Assembly (NCBI GenBank): GCA_018398765.1
Contig: JAHBMJ010004535.1
Coordinates: forward strand, 1-33,998
Source: Chromera velia
Taxonomy: Eukaryota > Sar > Chromeraceae
Reading direction: 5' to 3'
Length of the DNA: 33,998 nt
Shown: in pieces, positions 1 to 20,150 of the stretch
Position numbering within the stretch: position 1 is the stretch's first letter
How the letters are laid out: the number at the start of each line of letters is the position of its first letter
The notes under the pieces: generated by a model
The model's database searches: none
What the model was told of the DNA's origin: nothing
Seen by the model: only the letters and a program-made list of their open reading frames with translations
Position numbers and translations under genes: made by a program

Positions 1-272
1 GATCAACAAGAAAAGAGACGGGACGTTAACGTCCTGTACTATACAGATTTTGGCCTGTCGCATTTCGATCGAAATCACATGAAAGACTTCCGAAAGACTT
101 TCTGGAAGACTACTATGAAATCAGATTGATCACTGAATCGCAAGAAAGCTCCATACTCCTGACATCGATCGAGTCTGTCACTAAGGATCGACCTGAATCG
201 CTCCAGCGACATCAAGCCCTGAAGACCTTTGAACCTCTGCAAGCACTTACTAGCGCCAACCCCTCTAAGTAG
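1..272 (+). CDS. possible 3' end of an upstream gene (hypothetical, partial)
   Basis: Frame 3 is open from about position 30 to the TAG at 270-272 without an in-window ATG, about 80 codons. An acceptor-like sequence, CTATACAG, ends near 49, so the stretch could be a last exon starting near 50. An AATAAA lies at about 320, some 50 bases after the stop, as expected for a 3' end. The peptide is of mixed composition, for example LEDYYEIRLITES, unlike the low-complexity shadow frames elsewhere. I recognise no family. Frame 1 is also open over 1-129, so a frameshifted transposon remnant is an alternative. The start cannot be placed. Confidence 0.25.
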
Positions 273-594
273 GCCTTAACAGTATTCAAGGTTGCATTTC
301 ATTTAGCATTCTGTTTGATAAATAAAAATATTGCTAAAAATGTTGTCAGAAAATTCTACTTAGTTATAAACTAAGTCATAAAGTAATATATGTTGTACTA
401 GTAAGTAATATGATGAGAAACTTGCCAGGAAACTTGTACTCGACAGTATAGTTTCCGGGCCACCTCCTTAGACCTAGCTTTAGGTACCTTTAGGCTTGGC
501 AAAACTGGGCTGAAAGTTACTAGACATGTCATCAATGTTAATTCTAGTATTAATTATATAACTGTGGACCAGTTTGAAACTAGGTTTGAAAGTG

Positions 595-825
595 CTAGGC
601 GTATTAAGGCGTATCACAGCATAAAAAAGAAATAAACGAAAATTAGCTTTAATTATTATCTTTTTTTTGTAACACCTAAACAACAGTTGTGCAACACCAA
701 AACAATAGTTAAGCAACACTTGAACAACAGTTGTTTGTTACCTAACACTGTCAAAAAAAAAAAGAAAAAACAAATTAAGTGAGGATTCGCTTTAATTTTT
801 TTTTTTTTTGCTGTGATACGCCTAG
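595..825. mobile_element. hAT-like MITE with 8-bp target duplication
   Basis: A 231-bp element bounded by inverted repeats. The right end, read inward, is CTAGGCGTATCACAGCA. The left end is the same sequence with a 10-bp internal duplication (TAAGGCGTAT) after CTAGGCGTAT. The core AGGCGTATCACAGCA is a perfect 15-bp inverted match (607-621 and 809-823). TGAAAGTG lies directly outside both ends (587-594 and 826-833), a perfect 8-bp target-site duplication. No transposase is encoded. Eight-bp duplications are typical of hAT elements; the superfamily call is inference. Confidence 0.65.
671..736. repeat. 22-bp imperfect tandem repeat, three copies
   Basis: Three adjacent 22-bp units each begin AACAC and contain an AACAACAGTTGT-like core (671-692, 693-714, 715-736). 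They lie inside the small inverted-repeat element and may be its subterminal repeats. Confidence 0.6.
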
Positions 826-1090
826 TGAAAGTGTAAACTCAAAGTCGAAGTTCCGAACTATCTTCAAGTCAGACTTGTTATTAATATGTCACCAAACTTT
901 AAAGCCTTTAAATTCATATAACTATGATAATTTGAAATAAACAAAAAAATAAAGATAAGGTATTCAATGATATCATTGATATGCTAGCATTGCTAGGATG
1001 CTCATTGCCAGTGGCTTATAGCTAGGCTTATAGCCGCTCAACTCAGTTGAAGGCTCAGGCTATAGTGCTCAAACAACTTATTTCTAGACT

Positions 1091-2447
1091 TATTTGTGGT
1101 TAATACATGACATTCGAGATAATGAATGTCCAAGTACAAGCTGCACAGATTTTGTCGCACCCAGATTTGTAGACGGGACTTCCCGTCTTTTCATCGACCT
1201 CAAAACGACGATGAAACTCATCCGCACGCACCCCCACTCCCTGCATGCTTGGCTAAGTTGCGAACTCCGCGCAGGTAGCTGCGGAGCTACACAAGCAAAT
1301 AGTGTGGCTTCGGTAGCCGTGACCAGCTACACCCCAGCCTCCGTGTTCATAAAAGACGGCGGAAGGAGACGAGCGCCTTTTTCTTCATTGGTCTCACCCG
1401 CTCTCGTGCTTTCTTCCCCCTTTTATCTGTCCTCCCCCGTTCCCGCCCGTACATCGATACACATGTTCCTTTGCACCCCCCCTGTTTTCCTCCCTCCTCC
1501 ACGTCTCAACTCTGGAAGTCTCCCCCCTTCTCTTTTTTCTCCCAGTTTAGGTGAGTCTTCCAAATTTAAAGAGAAAGAATGACCCGTGGTTCGTCGACAA
1601 AGAGCGTACCAGCGATCATGCACACAAGACGGAATAGGGCAAATCCGTTGGACGAGCGAGAGGGGAGAACGAGGAAAGAGAAGTTCTCGTTAAAAATCTG
1701 CCAACAAATCCTTCTTTTGACAATGCATGGACAGACAGACAGACAGGAAGAAAGAAACTCTCCTTCCAACCAATCAAAATAATGAATGCAGGTTGACGCT
1801 TCGCTTGTCCCAGTTGGGGTCTTCCTCTCCGGAGGGAGAGGGGAACAGGAAAAAGGCATTAGGGCGGCGTTGGGAGCAAAGCGGGGGCAGGCAGCGAGTC
1901 TCTCTCGCTCTCCCTCCTGTTTATCTTTCTTTCCTGCAGGTTGTCGCCCTCCCTTGTGTGCTTCCCCAAAGCTCTCTCTCTGACTATCTGTCTTCTTTGA
2001 CGTAAGAGAAGGAGAGAAGAATTCCTTCCCCTGACGCAAAGGTCTCTGAGAGACTCCTGATATCCATCCATCCAGGTCTGACGAAGCAGAGTGAATGAAA
2101 ACACCACCAGGCCAGAACAAGTAAACAAGACAAGGAGGCAGAGAGGTAGGTGGGGGGTGGGGGGGCAGGGTCGTGATTCATCTCGTCACCCCACGCCGAC
2201 TCGGCAGACCAGCAAACGGACAAAGGAAACCTGACCACCTCTGTTGAGAAAGTAAAGGAGGAAATGAGGAAGGAAGGAAGGAAGGAAGGAAGAGAAGGAA
2301 GGAAGACAGATCGTCGGCATCGGAAAGAAAGAGGCAGCTCGCAACCCCCTCTCTTGTTACTCATCTTTCTGTTCTGGCTCACATTCATTCACTCATCCTT
2401 TCTCGAAATGTGCATGTGTCTGTCTGTCTGTCGCTGTGTCCGTCTGT
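1091..2447. other. 3' flank of the ATP synthase alpha gene
   Basis: About 1.36 kb of pyrimidine- and purine-rich low-complexity DNA, including a GGAA run near 2265-2290, follows the stop codon of the minus-strand ATP synthase gene. Open frames here on both strands are compositional and show no recognisable domain. The 3' UTR of that gene probably lies in the right part; no clear AATAAA was seen on the minus strand. Confidence 0.5.
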
Positions 2448-12030
<9,583 letters not shown>

Positions 12031-12684
12031 TCTTTCTTTTCGAAAAAGTTCGCGGAGACGTACGACGCGCTCTTACCAGAGCAGCGAAGATTCACGACAG
12101 AGACGAAGCCAAAAAAAAGCGTGCTAGGAAAGAAGAAAGACTTCAGAATTCTAACTGCATCCACATGCGGGTATGTGCATACGCTTGCTTCCTTTTGTCT
12201 TCCTTACATTCTTGTCAATTCCAACAGAGAAGGAGGGGAGGTGCGTGGAGGGGGGAAATATCGGGGAAATGCACCTCCGAAATACCTCCGAATGCACTGA
12301 GAACATCTGAGAACGCGTCTCTGATAATGGGGGCAAGTCCGCGACAAAAAGACCCCGGCAATTCCCATGCATGCGTCGCATGCAGCCCCAGGGGCCCCGG
12401 CAACCAATCTGACGCATTCTGACGCACGCAAGCGTTGAATCGGAAAGCGCGAAATCTAGCGACTCGTGGAGACTGAGAAAGACTGAGTATGTCTGAGTCG
12501 GAGCTATATTCATACACATAGGGAATTTGAGGGTCCAATAGTGTGAAAAGTGAGGTCACTGCATCCTTTTTCGCCCACTGATGTCCGTCTAAAAGCTCAG
12601 AACGGACGAGAAAGCTACCGCGGGACGGTCGAAGAAGATTGCCTGTTCTTTGTTGTCCCGTCTCCTAAAGTCACAGTCGCGAGC
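12031..12684. promoter_or_regulatory. divergent promoter region with TGCATGCG palindrome
   Basis: The 654 bases between the start codons of ATP synthase alpha (minus) and the methyltransferase (plus) must hold both promoters and 5' UTRs. At 12368-12384 lies TGCATGCGTCGCATGCA, two perfect 8-base arms around one T, followed by a GC-rich CCCCAGGGGCCCC segment. TGCATGCA-type sites are known binding sites of apicomplexan AP2 factors, so a regulatory role is plausible in an alveolate; this is inference. No TATA box was identified with confidence. If the methyltransferase starts at the in-frame ATG at 12550, the spacer shrinks to 519 bases. Confidence 0.55.
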
Positions 12685-12996
12685 ATGAGGATCCTCAGCG
12701 GCTTTGTCACACTGCCCATCTTTGGGTGTGAAGGTTTGAAAGGTTTTCATGGTTCCGGATGCACTGTCCCGTCCTCCTCCAGTGCGAGGCTCCCTCCTGC
12801 TTTGCACAGAAATGGAAGGTTTAGTGGAGAGGACTTCACCTCGACCCTCTTACGCGCACAGCAGTCAAGCGGCGCCGTCGCACCGACAACGTCTCCCGCA
12901 GGTAAGGGAGAGCGCGACAAAAAGGCACTGAAGAGGCTTTTGTGCCGACAGGGGACGGTGGGGATGCTGTTTTGTTGCGGAAACGTGTCTGTGTCC

Positions 12997-13029
<33 letters not shown>

Positions 13030-15009
13030 TGCGTGTTCGCAGGGAATCCTGTGAGTGCACTTGCAGAAGCTGCACTTGGACTGTTTGGTCTCGACAAACC
13101 TGTGAGATCCTTTAAGGTGCGGTCGAAGGAGAGGAAGATACGGCTGCCCCTCTGGCAGCCCGCCTGTATGCGTCTGCCTGCCTGACTGACTGTATGCTTG
13201 CTGTCTGCCTTCCTGCCAATAAGCCCGTCTGTTCGCCTGTTTGCCTACCTGGATACCCGTCTGGCTGTCTGCGTGCCTTTCTGCCTCCCTGAATGCGCGC
13301 CTGTTTTGCTGGCTGCCTGCCTGTCTGTTTGTTGTCTGCTTGCCTTTCTGCCTTCCGCCTGCCTGACTGCCCTGTCTGTCTGTCTGTCTGTCTGTCTGTC
13401 TTCGCGATCCTCTTTGTGGGCCGTCTGAGCCGTTGTTCCCTCTTCATCTTCTCTCGCTTTCTCTGGTTGTAAAGGGGAAGTTCAGGGGAGTGGGAGAGCG
13501 AGCGGGTGGGTGCACGGATGTTGCTGCACAGAGTCCCTCCCGATGTTTGCCTTTTGTTTTTGTTCATTTCCCACCGCCCCTCTTCAAGAAAATGAGGGAG
13601 AGATTTTGGAGAGTGGGCAGAGAGGAGAAGAACGATGGGAAATGAGAAAGGGCCCGGCAGAAAAAAGTTCTCTCCTGCTCGCGTCTGCAGGGAGGAGAGT
13701 CAGTCGCTGACGCCTACGACGAGTGGACAGATGACGGCGTTGTGGAGCATTATTGGGGGGAGCATGTGCACCTTGGGTGGGTCGGTGGGCTGGCTGCCTT
13801 TCTGTATTGGAGGTCTCCTCGCTGTCCTTCCATTTTTGTGCCTGCAGGCAGGAAGGTTCTTTGGTTGCGCGCAGGCGCCTTTATCTGCGGTTTTCCATTT
13901 TCGCATTTCCTCTGCATGCATCGACATTTGCATGCATGGATGTCTCGGCCTGGCCTAATGTGTGTAGTTCTCTGCCTTGTCCTCTGGGCTGTCTCTTTAT
14001 GTCCTCTCGTCCTCTTATCCCTCCCCCTTCTTCATTCCTTCCTTCCGTTCGTCTCTGCCTCGCATGGTTCCCTTTACAAGGATGCAGTTACTATGATGAC
14101 AAGGAAAGGCGTCGCGGCAGCTTCTTGAAGTCGTTCAAGAAGGCCAAGGACGACTTCGTTGATGAAATGCTTCGGTTTGCAAAGGTCCGCGTACATGCAT
14201 GCATGCAGTCAGTAAATCAATGAAAGTGTGCACAAACAAGACTGGATTGGATGTACGTGCCCTTTTTCTCTCTTTGGTTTGTGAGCACGGGCAGATCAAG
14301 TGCTCTGTGTGTCAATCTCTTCTATGAATAAACCCTCTGCGTGGATTCGGATCCTGAGTCCATGTCCTTCCTTCTTGTGCGGCATTTATGTGTCGAAAGG
14401 TGAACCGCGGTTATGAAGCAGTGGGAGGCAGATGGGCAGCATGATGGCAAATTAAGGGGTGATGGCATCATTCTGTACTGGAGAAGCAAAAAACGAAACC
14501 GCTCGTGGATGTTCTCAGGCGGTCGGAAAGAGATGAATTCCCGACTCATGTTCGGTGACCCTCCCCATCACTTTGTTCGTCTTCTTTCTTTCTTTCTGCC
14601 TGTCTGTCTGCACACATCCTTCATGCATGTACAGGTGAGCCCCGGGAGTCCTCCAAAGAAGGTTTTGGACTTTGGTTGCGGCATCGGAGGCACCTCCCGT
14701 CTCCTCGGAAAGAAATTTGGAGAGAAGACGAAGGTGAAGGGCATCGCTATCTCTCCCAAGCAGGTCGGCGGGTCACTCGTGTGCAACCAGAACTTCGAGA
14801 GAGAGAGAGTGTGTGTGTCCCTCTGTCTATTCGATGTACCCTGAGTGACTGGCCTGAAAACTGAAAATGGATGCGGACTTCTTTGATTGAAGGGGCGCTT
14901 CCTTAAAGCGTGTGCACATCCACAAAACTCCCTGCTGCAAACTCACATGGAGTTCTCGGCGACTTTGCTTCCTTCCCAGCCAACTTCATTCCCAACCGCG
15001 CCCTTCTAA

Positions 15010-15058
<49 letters not shown>

Positions 15059-15948
15059 GTTTGATGAAAGGCCGGCCTCTCAGATTCAGAACGGGTAGCG
15101 TGTCGATGCATCGCATTGGGCTTCGCTTTTTTTGTCTTTGCGGTAAATCTGAGGGTGCCCAGGGAACCCATCTAAGCTCCAAAACGGGTACATGTGCATG
15201 TGTGCATACATGCGTGATCTTTTCTTCATTCGTGTTTTTCGTGTTCAATGAAAAAGAAGACTATGTGTGATCGTGCACAACATCAATTGCATGATAGAGA
15301 GGCGCGCGTATCGGTCATCGGTTCGAACTCTTGAACCCTCACTTTCCTTCCCCAAAATTGACCGGGATGGATTTCATGCATAGCCACGCGCTCCCACTGC
15401 ACTAGGTTGTAAGTGCCCTCAGAGCTTCGCTTTCCGAGCCATGGTGGAGATCCATTACTCTCTTGTCGATTCGGAAAAAACACAGGAGGAATCGTGTCTC
15501 ATTCATTCCGTGTGGACCGATTCACTTGAATTTTTCTGCCTCTTTCTGTTCGCGCAGCATCTTGCCTCTTTCTTTCTTTCTTTCTTTCTTTCTTGGTGTC
15601 TCTGCAACGTTCTTCCGCGCAACTGTTTCCTCGACTATTCCTTCCTTCCTTCCGTTGCAGATCGAGCGGGCCAACGAACTCGCAAAGTCCCAGGGTGTCG
15701 CGAAGCACGTCAAATTTGAGGTGGGTTTTCCTTGTTCTCTTTCCGCCCGCTTTCTCTTCTCTTCTCCTGCTTTCTGCGAACGATCTGCCCGCCAAAGCCG
15801 AACTGCAAAAAGAAAAGCGCTGCCAGTGGATAAAAGAATGGTCGTATCAGTCAAAAGAGGGGAAGGGATAAAGAAAGAGCAGAAGACGCGTGACCCGCCA
15901 AAAGCGACAATCCCACTTCCTTCACGCATCCTTTCTTTGTCCGATTGC

Positions 15949-16007
<59 letters not shown>

Positions 16008-16058
16008 CGTGTGCGTGTGTGTGTGCGTGTGCGTGTGCGTGTGCGTATGCGTGTGCGT

Positions 16059-16095
<37 letters not shown>

Positions 16096-18546
16096 CCTGC
16101 AGTGCATGGACGCTCTGAACAACAGCCTTCCGTCAAACGCCTTCGACCTTGTGTGGGTGTGCGAGAGCACTGAACACATGAAAGACAAAAAAAAGTAAGT
16201 TGGTTGGTTGAGGAAGTTGATTGATTGATTGATTGATTGGTTGGTTGGTTGGTTGGTTGATTGGTTGGTTGTTCAGATGCCCCCAATGCATTTCTTCCCA
16301 ACGAAGAGTCAACAGGTTCCCCCCCCTCGTTCGCCTGCTCGTTTTCCTGTATTCTGGGTGAATGATTTTCTTTGGGTGCGAAGACGTGCGTTCTCGAGTT
16401 GCCTTCCTTGGCTTAACACGGGACATGCGCTCTGACTTTGGGTGTGTATTCATCGTCTATCTGCCAGCTCTCCCCCCCTCCCCTTCTGCCTGCTTGCCTA
16501 TGTATCTAGTAGTCTGTTTGCCATCGTGTGCGTGTGTATGCTGTGAATAGGGTTCTTTCTGCGCTTTTGAATGGTAAAGGATCTAGTATGCTTGCGGTGT
16601 GACTGCTTGCGCCCTTCCCTGTGCTCATGCCCGCGTGACACACTGTCTTTCCTTGTCGCTCCTGTCTGCTTTCTCTCTGTCCATCTCGTGCTCTGTGCAT
16701 CTCTTCTGCGAAAGGGCAATGAAAGACACAGACGGGGGGGGCAAAGATTCGTGGCACAGTCTCTCTGCCTGCCTGCCTGCCTGCCTGCCTGTACTCCTGT
16801 GTTTGAGTGAAGGAAGAAAAAAAAAAACACGCTCAGTCAGGCAAACAGACAATGGTGAGAGAGGAACAAAATATAGAAACACACCTCACCGGTCTCTCTG
16901 TCTTCTTCCCTCTTCGTGCCTGCCTTCCTACCTGCCTGCCTGTCTGTCCTCAGAGCAATCAACGAGATTACGCGGATTTTGAAACCAGGGGGAAAGGTTG
17001 TGGTGGCCGTCTGGAGCCAGAGGGACGACTCGACAGTTCCGTTCTCCACCAACGAGAAGAAAAGACTGAATTACCTTTATGAACGTCAGCCGAACGAGTG
17101 TTCTGTTGGTATCTGTTTGTCTTTGCCGGCCTTTCCTCCTCCATTTCTTCCCTGCTTCCCTCTTTCCTTTTTTTGAATTCTGAATCTCCTTTTGTTTTCT
17201 TTGGACCTTCGTTCTTTAGATTATTTTTGCGACCTTCGATTCTTCTCTCTCTCTCTCTCTCTCTCTGGGTCTTCTCCTCAATTTTTGTGTTTCCTTCCGT
17301 CTGCGTTCATTCTCCTTCCATCCAGAGTGGAGTCACCCCCCCTTCATCTCCATCAACAAATTCAAGGACCTCATGATGGACACTGGTCGGTCGGTCGGTC
17401 GGTGCAAAGGAGGAGGAGGGGGGGGGGCAGTACAGACACACAGACATACACCGGAACGCGCGCATATGCAAGCCAGCGCACATACGAGTGCAGTATGCCA
17501 GGTGTACGCATGTACTCAGACACACACACACACATACACGCACTTCTACAGAGGCACATGCAGGCAGCCTGGCACGCACGCACGCACGTGCGGGCGGGCG
17601 CTTTCTTCCTTCATGACAGGCATGCACCCGTCACACGCAAGCAAGCTCTGGAAGCCGTTACGCGAAAAAAAAGCGGAATCCTGCAGTTCTTTTAGAAAAT
17701 GAATGGCCACTCCTTCGTGCCTTTTCTTGTCAGCGTCCTGCACGGCGTAGCACGGGACAACATCTCACGGCGTAGCACTGGACAACATCAACGAACGCAC
17801 TCCCGCGCGTCTCATGAAAAACAGTACACACTGACGAACACATAGACGCGTCCACAGACACGAGTATACGCAGAAAAGAAATCGGCCGTGATACACGCAG
17901 AAGAAAACTTGCGATTTCTCACAGATGCACAATACAGAGACATACACACACGAGAGCCAGGCGCTCGCGCGTAAGGATCTACGTAGAGCGACAGAGGCAG
18001 CGGCAGGCAGGGAGAGCGAGAAATCCCCACCTTGGCGGGCTCTCAGGCAAAAAAGAAATTCCGTGCGTGAGAAGGGATGGAATGAGGGAGTGAAGGAAGC
18101 AACTAGCAATGGTGTGGGGGCAGAATGAGGGAGGGAAGCATGGGTGTGTGCTGTCTCGGCTTCATTCTCTTGAGGGCTCCGGAGGTGTGTACACGTGCAT
18201 GGATGGTGTCTCTTCTGAGTCTGTCTGCACAACGATCGAATGCATGAATGAGTGAGTGAGTGAATGGATGGAATGGATGGATGCACGAATGAATGCAGGT
18301 GCGTACTCGACAGTGGAGACTGCGGACTGGGCCAAGGAGACCTTGCCCTCCTGGCACCATCAGATCTTCCTGGGGGTGGTGGACCCCCTCCCGTGGATGA
18401 CGAGGCCGACCAAATGGAAGAAGCTGTTCACGGACGCCTGGTGCATCCACCGGATGAGTGAGGCTTTTGGAAGGGGTCTGATGCAGTACGGAATGCTGAC
18501 GGCAGAGAAGAAGAAAAGTCCTGTAAGGCGTCTTTTCAAATTGTAG
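12685..18546 (+). CDS. cyanobacterial-type MPBQ/MSBQ methyltransferase, plastid, 10 exons
   Basis: SAM-dependent methyltransferase expected to methylate 2-methyl-6-phytylbenzoquinone (and the solanesyl analogue) in plastid tocopherol/plastoquinone synthesis. Exons: 12685-12901, 13043-13101, 13691-13776, 14088-14184, 14635-14763, 15661-15720, 16103-16194, 16954-17084, 17326-17385, 18299-18546; 1179 nt, 392 residues, all phases joining. Family features in order: YWGEHVHLG at 113-121, SAM motif [11 protein letters not shown] at 163-172, the DLVW post-II region about 230, LKPGG about 258, QWSHPPF about 290, and an ADW...LPSW block in exon 10. These match cyanobacterial MPBQ methyltransferases (Synechocystis Sll0418 type) better than gamma-tocopherol methyltransferase, which shares the fold. 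Residues 1 to about 90 are an extension with a short hydrophobic start and a Ser/Arg/Pro-rich part, fitting a signal plus transit peptide. An in-frame ATG at 12550 would add 45 residues without a better leader. A possible donor (GTAAGG) just after codon SP near 18527 leaves the last few residues uncertain. Divergent from ATP synthase alpha. Confidence 0.92.
12998..13028. repeat. (GT)n microsatellite
   Basis: GT run in intron 1 of the methyltransferase, ending about 15 bases before the exon 2 acceptor (TTCGCAG). Confidence 0.9.
13371..13402. repeat. (CTGT)n tetranucleotide repeat
   Basis: Pure CTGT run closing a 200-base degenerate CTGT/CTGC region (from about 13190) in intron 2 of the methyltransferase. 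Confidence 0.9.
15013..15048. repeat. (CT)n microsatellite
   Basis: CT run in intron 5 of the methyltransferase. Confidence 0.9.
15568..15596. repeat. (CTTT)n repeat
   Basis: CTTT units in intron 5 of the methyltransferase, about 65 bases upstream of exon 6. Confidence 0.85.
15949..16095. repeat. compound (CT)n(GT)n array with GTGCGT units, abutting an acceptor
   Basis: A CT run passes into about 130 bases of GT, interrupted in the middle by regular GTGCGT hexamers. The array ends eight bases before exon 7 of the methyltransferase (acceptor GCCTGCAG at 16095-16102), so this acceptor has no ordinary polypyrimidine tract. Confidence 0.95.
16201..16272. repeat. (GATT)n/(GGTT)n array starting at a donor
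   Basis: GTTG, GATT and GGTT tetranucleotides run from the exon 7 donor of the methyltransferase (GTAAGT at 16195) into intron 7. The in-phase GT of the donor is continued by the repeat. Confidence 0.9.
16765..16792. repeat. (CTGC)n repeat
   Basis: Pure CTGC run in intron 7 of the methyltransferase; related CCTG units occur again just before the exon 8 acceptor (16928-16950). Confidence 0.9.
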
Positions 18547-19792
18547 AGCGGCGGGGAAAACGACGCGGGATCGATGTGTGGGCATGCAGGCAGACGGACT
18601 GCAGGGAAGAATCGAAGAGAGGTTGAAAAATGAAGGGGGAGGGGAAGCAGAGGGACGAGAGAGACAGGAAGGAAAGAAAAACAAAGGATATCGGAAAAAA
18701 AGTCAATTCTCTTTCTTTGATTCATCTCCTAGAGGGTTCTGCATACCTCCTGGAGTGGCAGGGAAAGAGGAAGAGAGGAATTTGCAACGCCTCTCTCTTC
18801 GGCTGACCGTCACACCTTACTGTGTCTTCCCAGCTTTGACGTGTGCTTTCCCTTTCTCGCCGGAAGAGCGGACTGAATGATCCTCCACGGATGAATTACA
18901 ATTGCATGTGAACCTCGAGTCGCTTTTTTTGTGTGTGCTCTTCTCTCCCTCTTCTTTTGACTTCCTTCCCACCGTCGACTGAACTTTTCTTCCTTTCTTT
19001 CGATTTGGACGTCCTGTGGAAGCTTGCCTTCCTGCCCTGTATTAATATGATAATAGAGCAAACACGCGACCTGAGTGGTTGGTCATTTTCGAGCTCGCCC
19101 ACTGCTCTGTATCCTTGCTCAGCTCTCTCTCTTTCTCTCTCTTTCTCTTCTTTTTTCTTTCCTCCCTCCCTCCGTTCCTGCCTGCCTCTCTTCATTCCTT
19201 CCTGGAAGAAAGAGAGAGACGTTTTGAATTCACCACTGGCACATTCCTCCTTTCTGTGATTTGTGATTGCAAGCCACCTCCTTCTCCATCCGTCTAGCGC
19301 AAATTCCGCGCGGGACGGTCGTCTTTTTTGCAGTAGTCTGTGTCGCGGTCTGCAGTGAAGTGTTCTAATGGCTCCAGGGACCTAGCTATTTCCCCCTCAC
19401 TTTTGTCGTGTGCAGCTCTTTCTCTCTGCGTTGCTTGTCCTTCATATTTTTTGTTTGACATTCTCTTGCGCTTTCTTGGTCGAAAGGAGTTCGATCGAGG
19501 CTATGCAGGTTTGCACGCCGTCTTTTGACTTCTCTCAGAAGCTCTCCGGCAGAGTCCGCTTCAGTATGGAGAGACATAGGTTCTAGGAGATTAAGAAGTA
19601 GTTTTTTTTATTTGAATTGATTACCATTGGTTCATACTTCATTCAGTATAACAACGGGACTCCACTGCATGAGTGGTAGCAATGTAAGCTTTTTATAAAG
19701 TTAGAAACAAAAAAAAAAATTAAATCACAAACTGAGAAAGTGAAAAACTGAGATAGTAGATGCATTAGCAAAAATTATCTCAATATTTAGTT

Positions 19793-20047
19793 ATGTTGGC
19801 GGTAGCTGAGGAGGAACAAAAGATAATTGAGGGTTTTGTTATATATGCCGTATCCCCATGTATGAGGGGCGGATCTAGTCTAGTAGTTTATCAGAAGGTT
19901 CCGTTTTTTCCTGTTAGTCTTGATTCTAGGAGCAAGCTTATTAATCATTTTCAATGCGCAGCTGATCGCTTGTGGCATGCTTGTGCCTTCAACGACAAGA
20001 TTAAAAAACAAAAAGAGGAGATCAGAGGTGGCGGAAAAACTTTATAA
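19793..20047 (+). CDS. 84-codon orphan ORF in AT-rich DNA (hypothetical)
   Basis: An ATG-to-TAA frame of 84 codons in the AT-rich spacer. The peptide is mixed in composition (for example AVAEEEQKIIEGFVIYAV, then a Lys-rich tail) and not a repeat artefact. The frame is open about nine codons upstream of the ATG. It ends about 100 bases before the MITE-like element at 20151. No family is recognised; it could be a short gene, a degenerate transposon fragment or chance. Confidence 0.2.
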   Translation: MLAVAEEEQKIIEGFVIYAVSPCMRGGSSLVVYQKVPFFPVSLDSRSKLINHFQCAADRLWHACAFNDKIKKQKEEIRGGGKTL

Positions 20048-20150
20048 CAGCTTCCTCCCTTGGCAAAAGCTACCCTTTGTTAAGAGAGAAAGACCTTAAT
20101 CAAAGAAAGACCCCCTTTCTAATCGAGCTTCTTCTTCACCTAAAAGCCTA

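Larger units (their letters stand above)
1..1090. other. AT-rich intergenic segment
   Basis: This block is AT-rich, with poly-A and poly-T tracts, and has none of the CA, GA or CTGT repeats that fill the genes. It holds the possible partial CDS at the left edge and the small inverted-repeat element at 595-825. Composition changes abruptly near 1090. No other coding signal was seen. Confidence 0.6.

Noticed and set aside
1-129. Frame 1 peptide with TDFGLS, resembling a kinase DFG motif
   Set aside because: No HRD loop or other kinase motif is present and the frame stops at 129; frame 3 is the more plausible coding frame.
1094-2120. 162-codon plus and 184-codon minus frames
   Set aside because: No recognisable domain and low-complexity composition; they lie in the 3' flank of ATP synthase alpha.
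15290-15350. GGTTCGAACTC resembling a tRNA T-loop
   Set aside because: Flanking bases do not pair into a T-stem and no acceptor or anticodon arms were found.
15463-16301. Open frames of 236 (plus) and 259 (minus) codons
   Set aside because: Most of their length is translated GT/CA array; they span real methyltransferase exons in other contexts but encode no domain.
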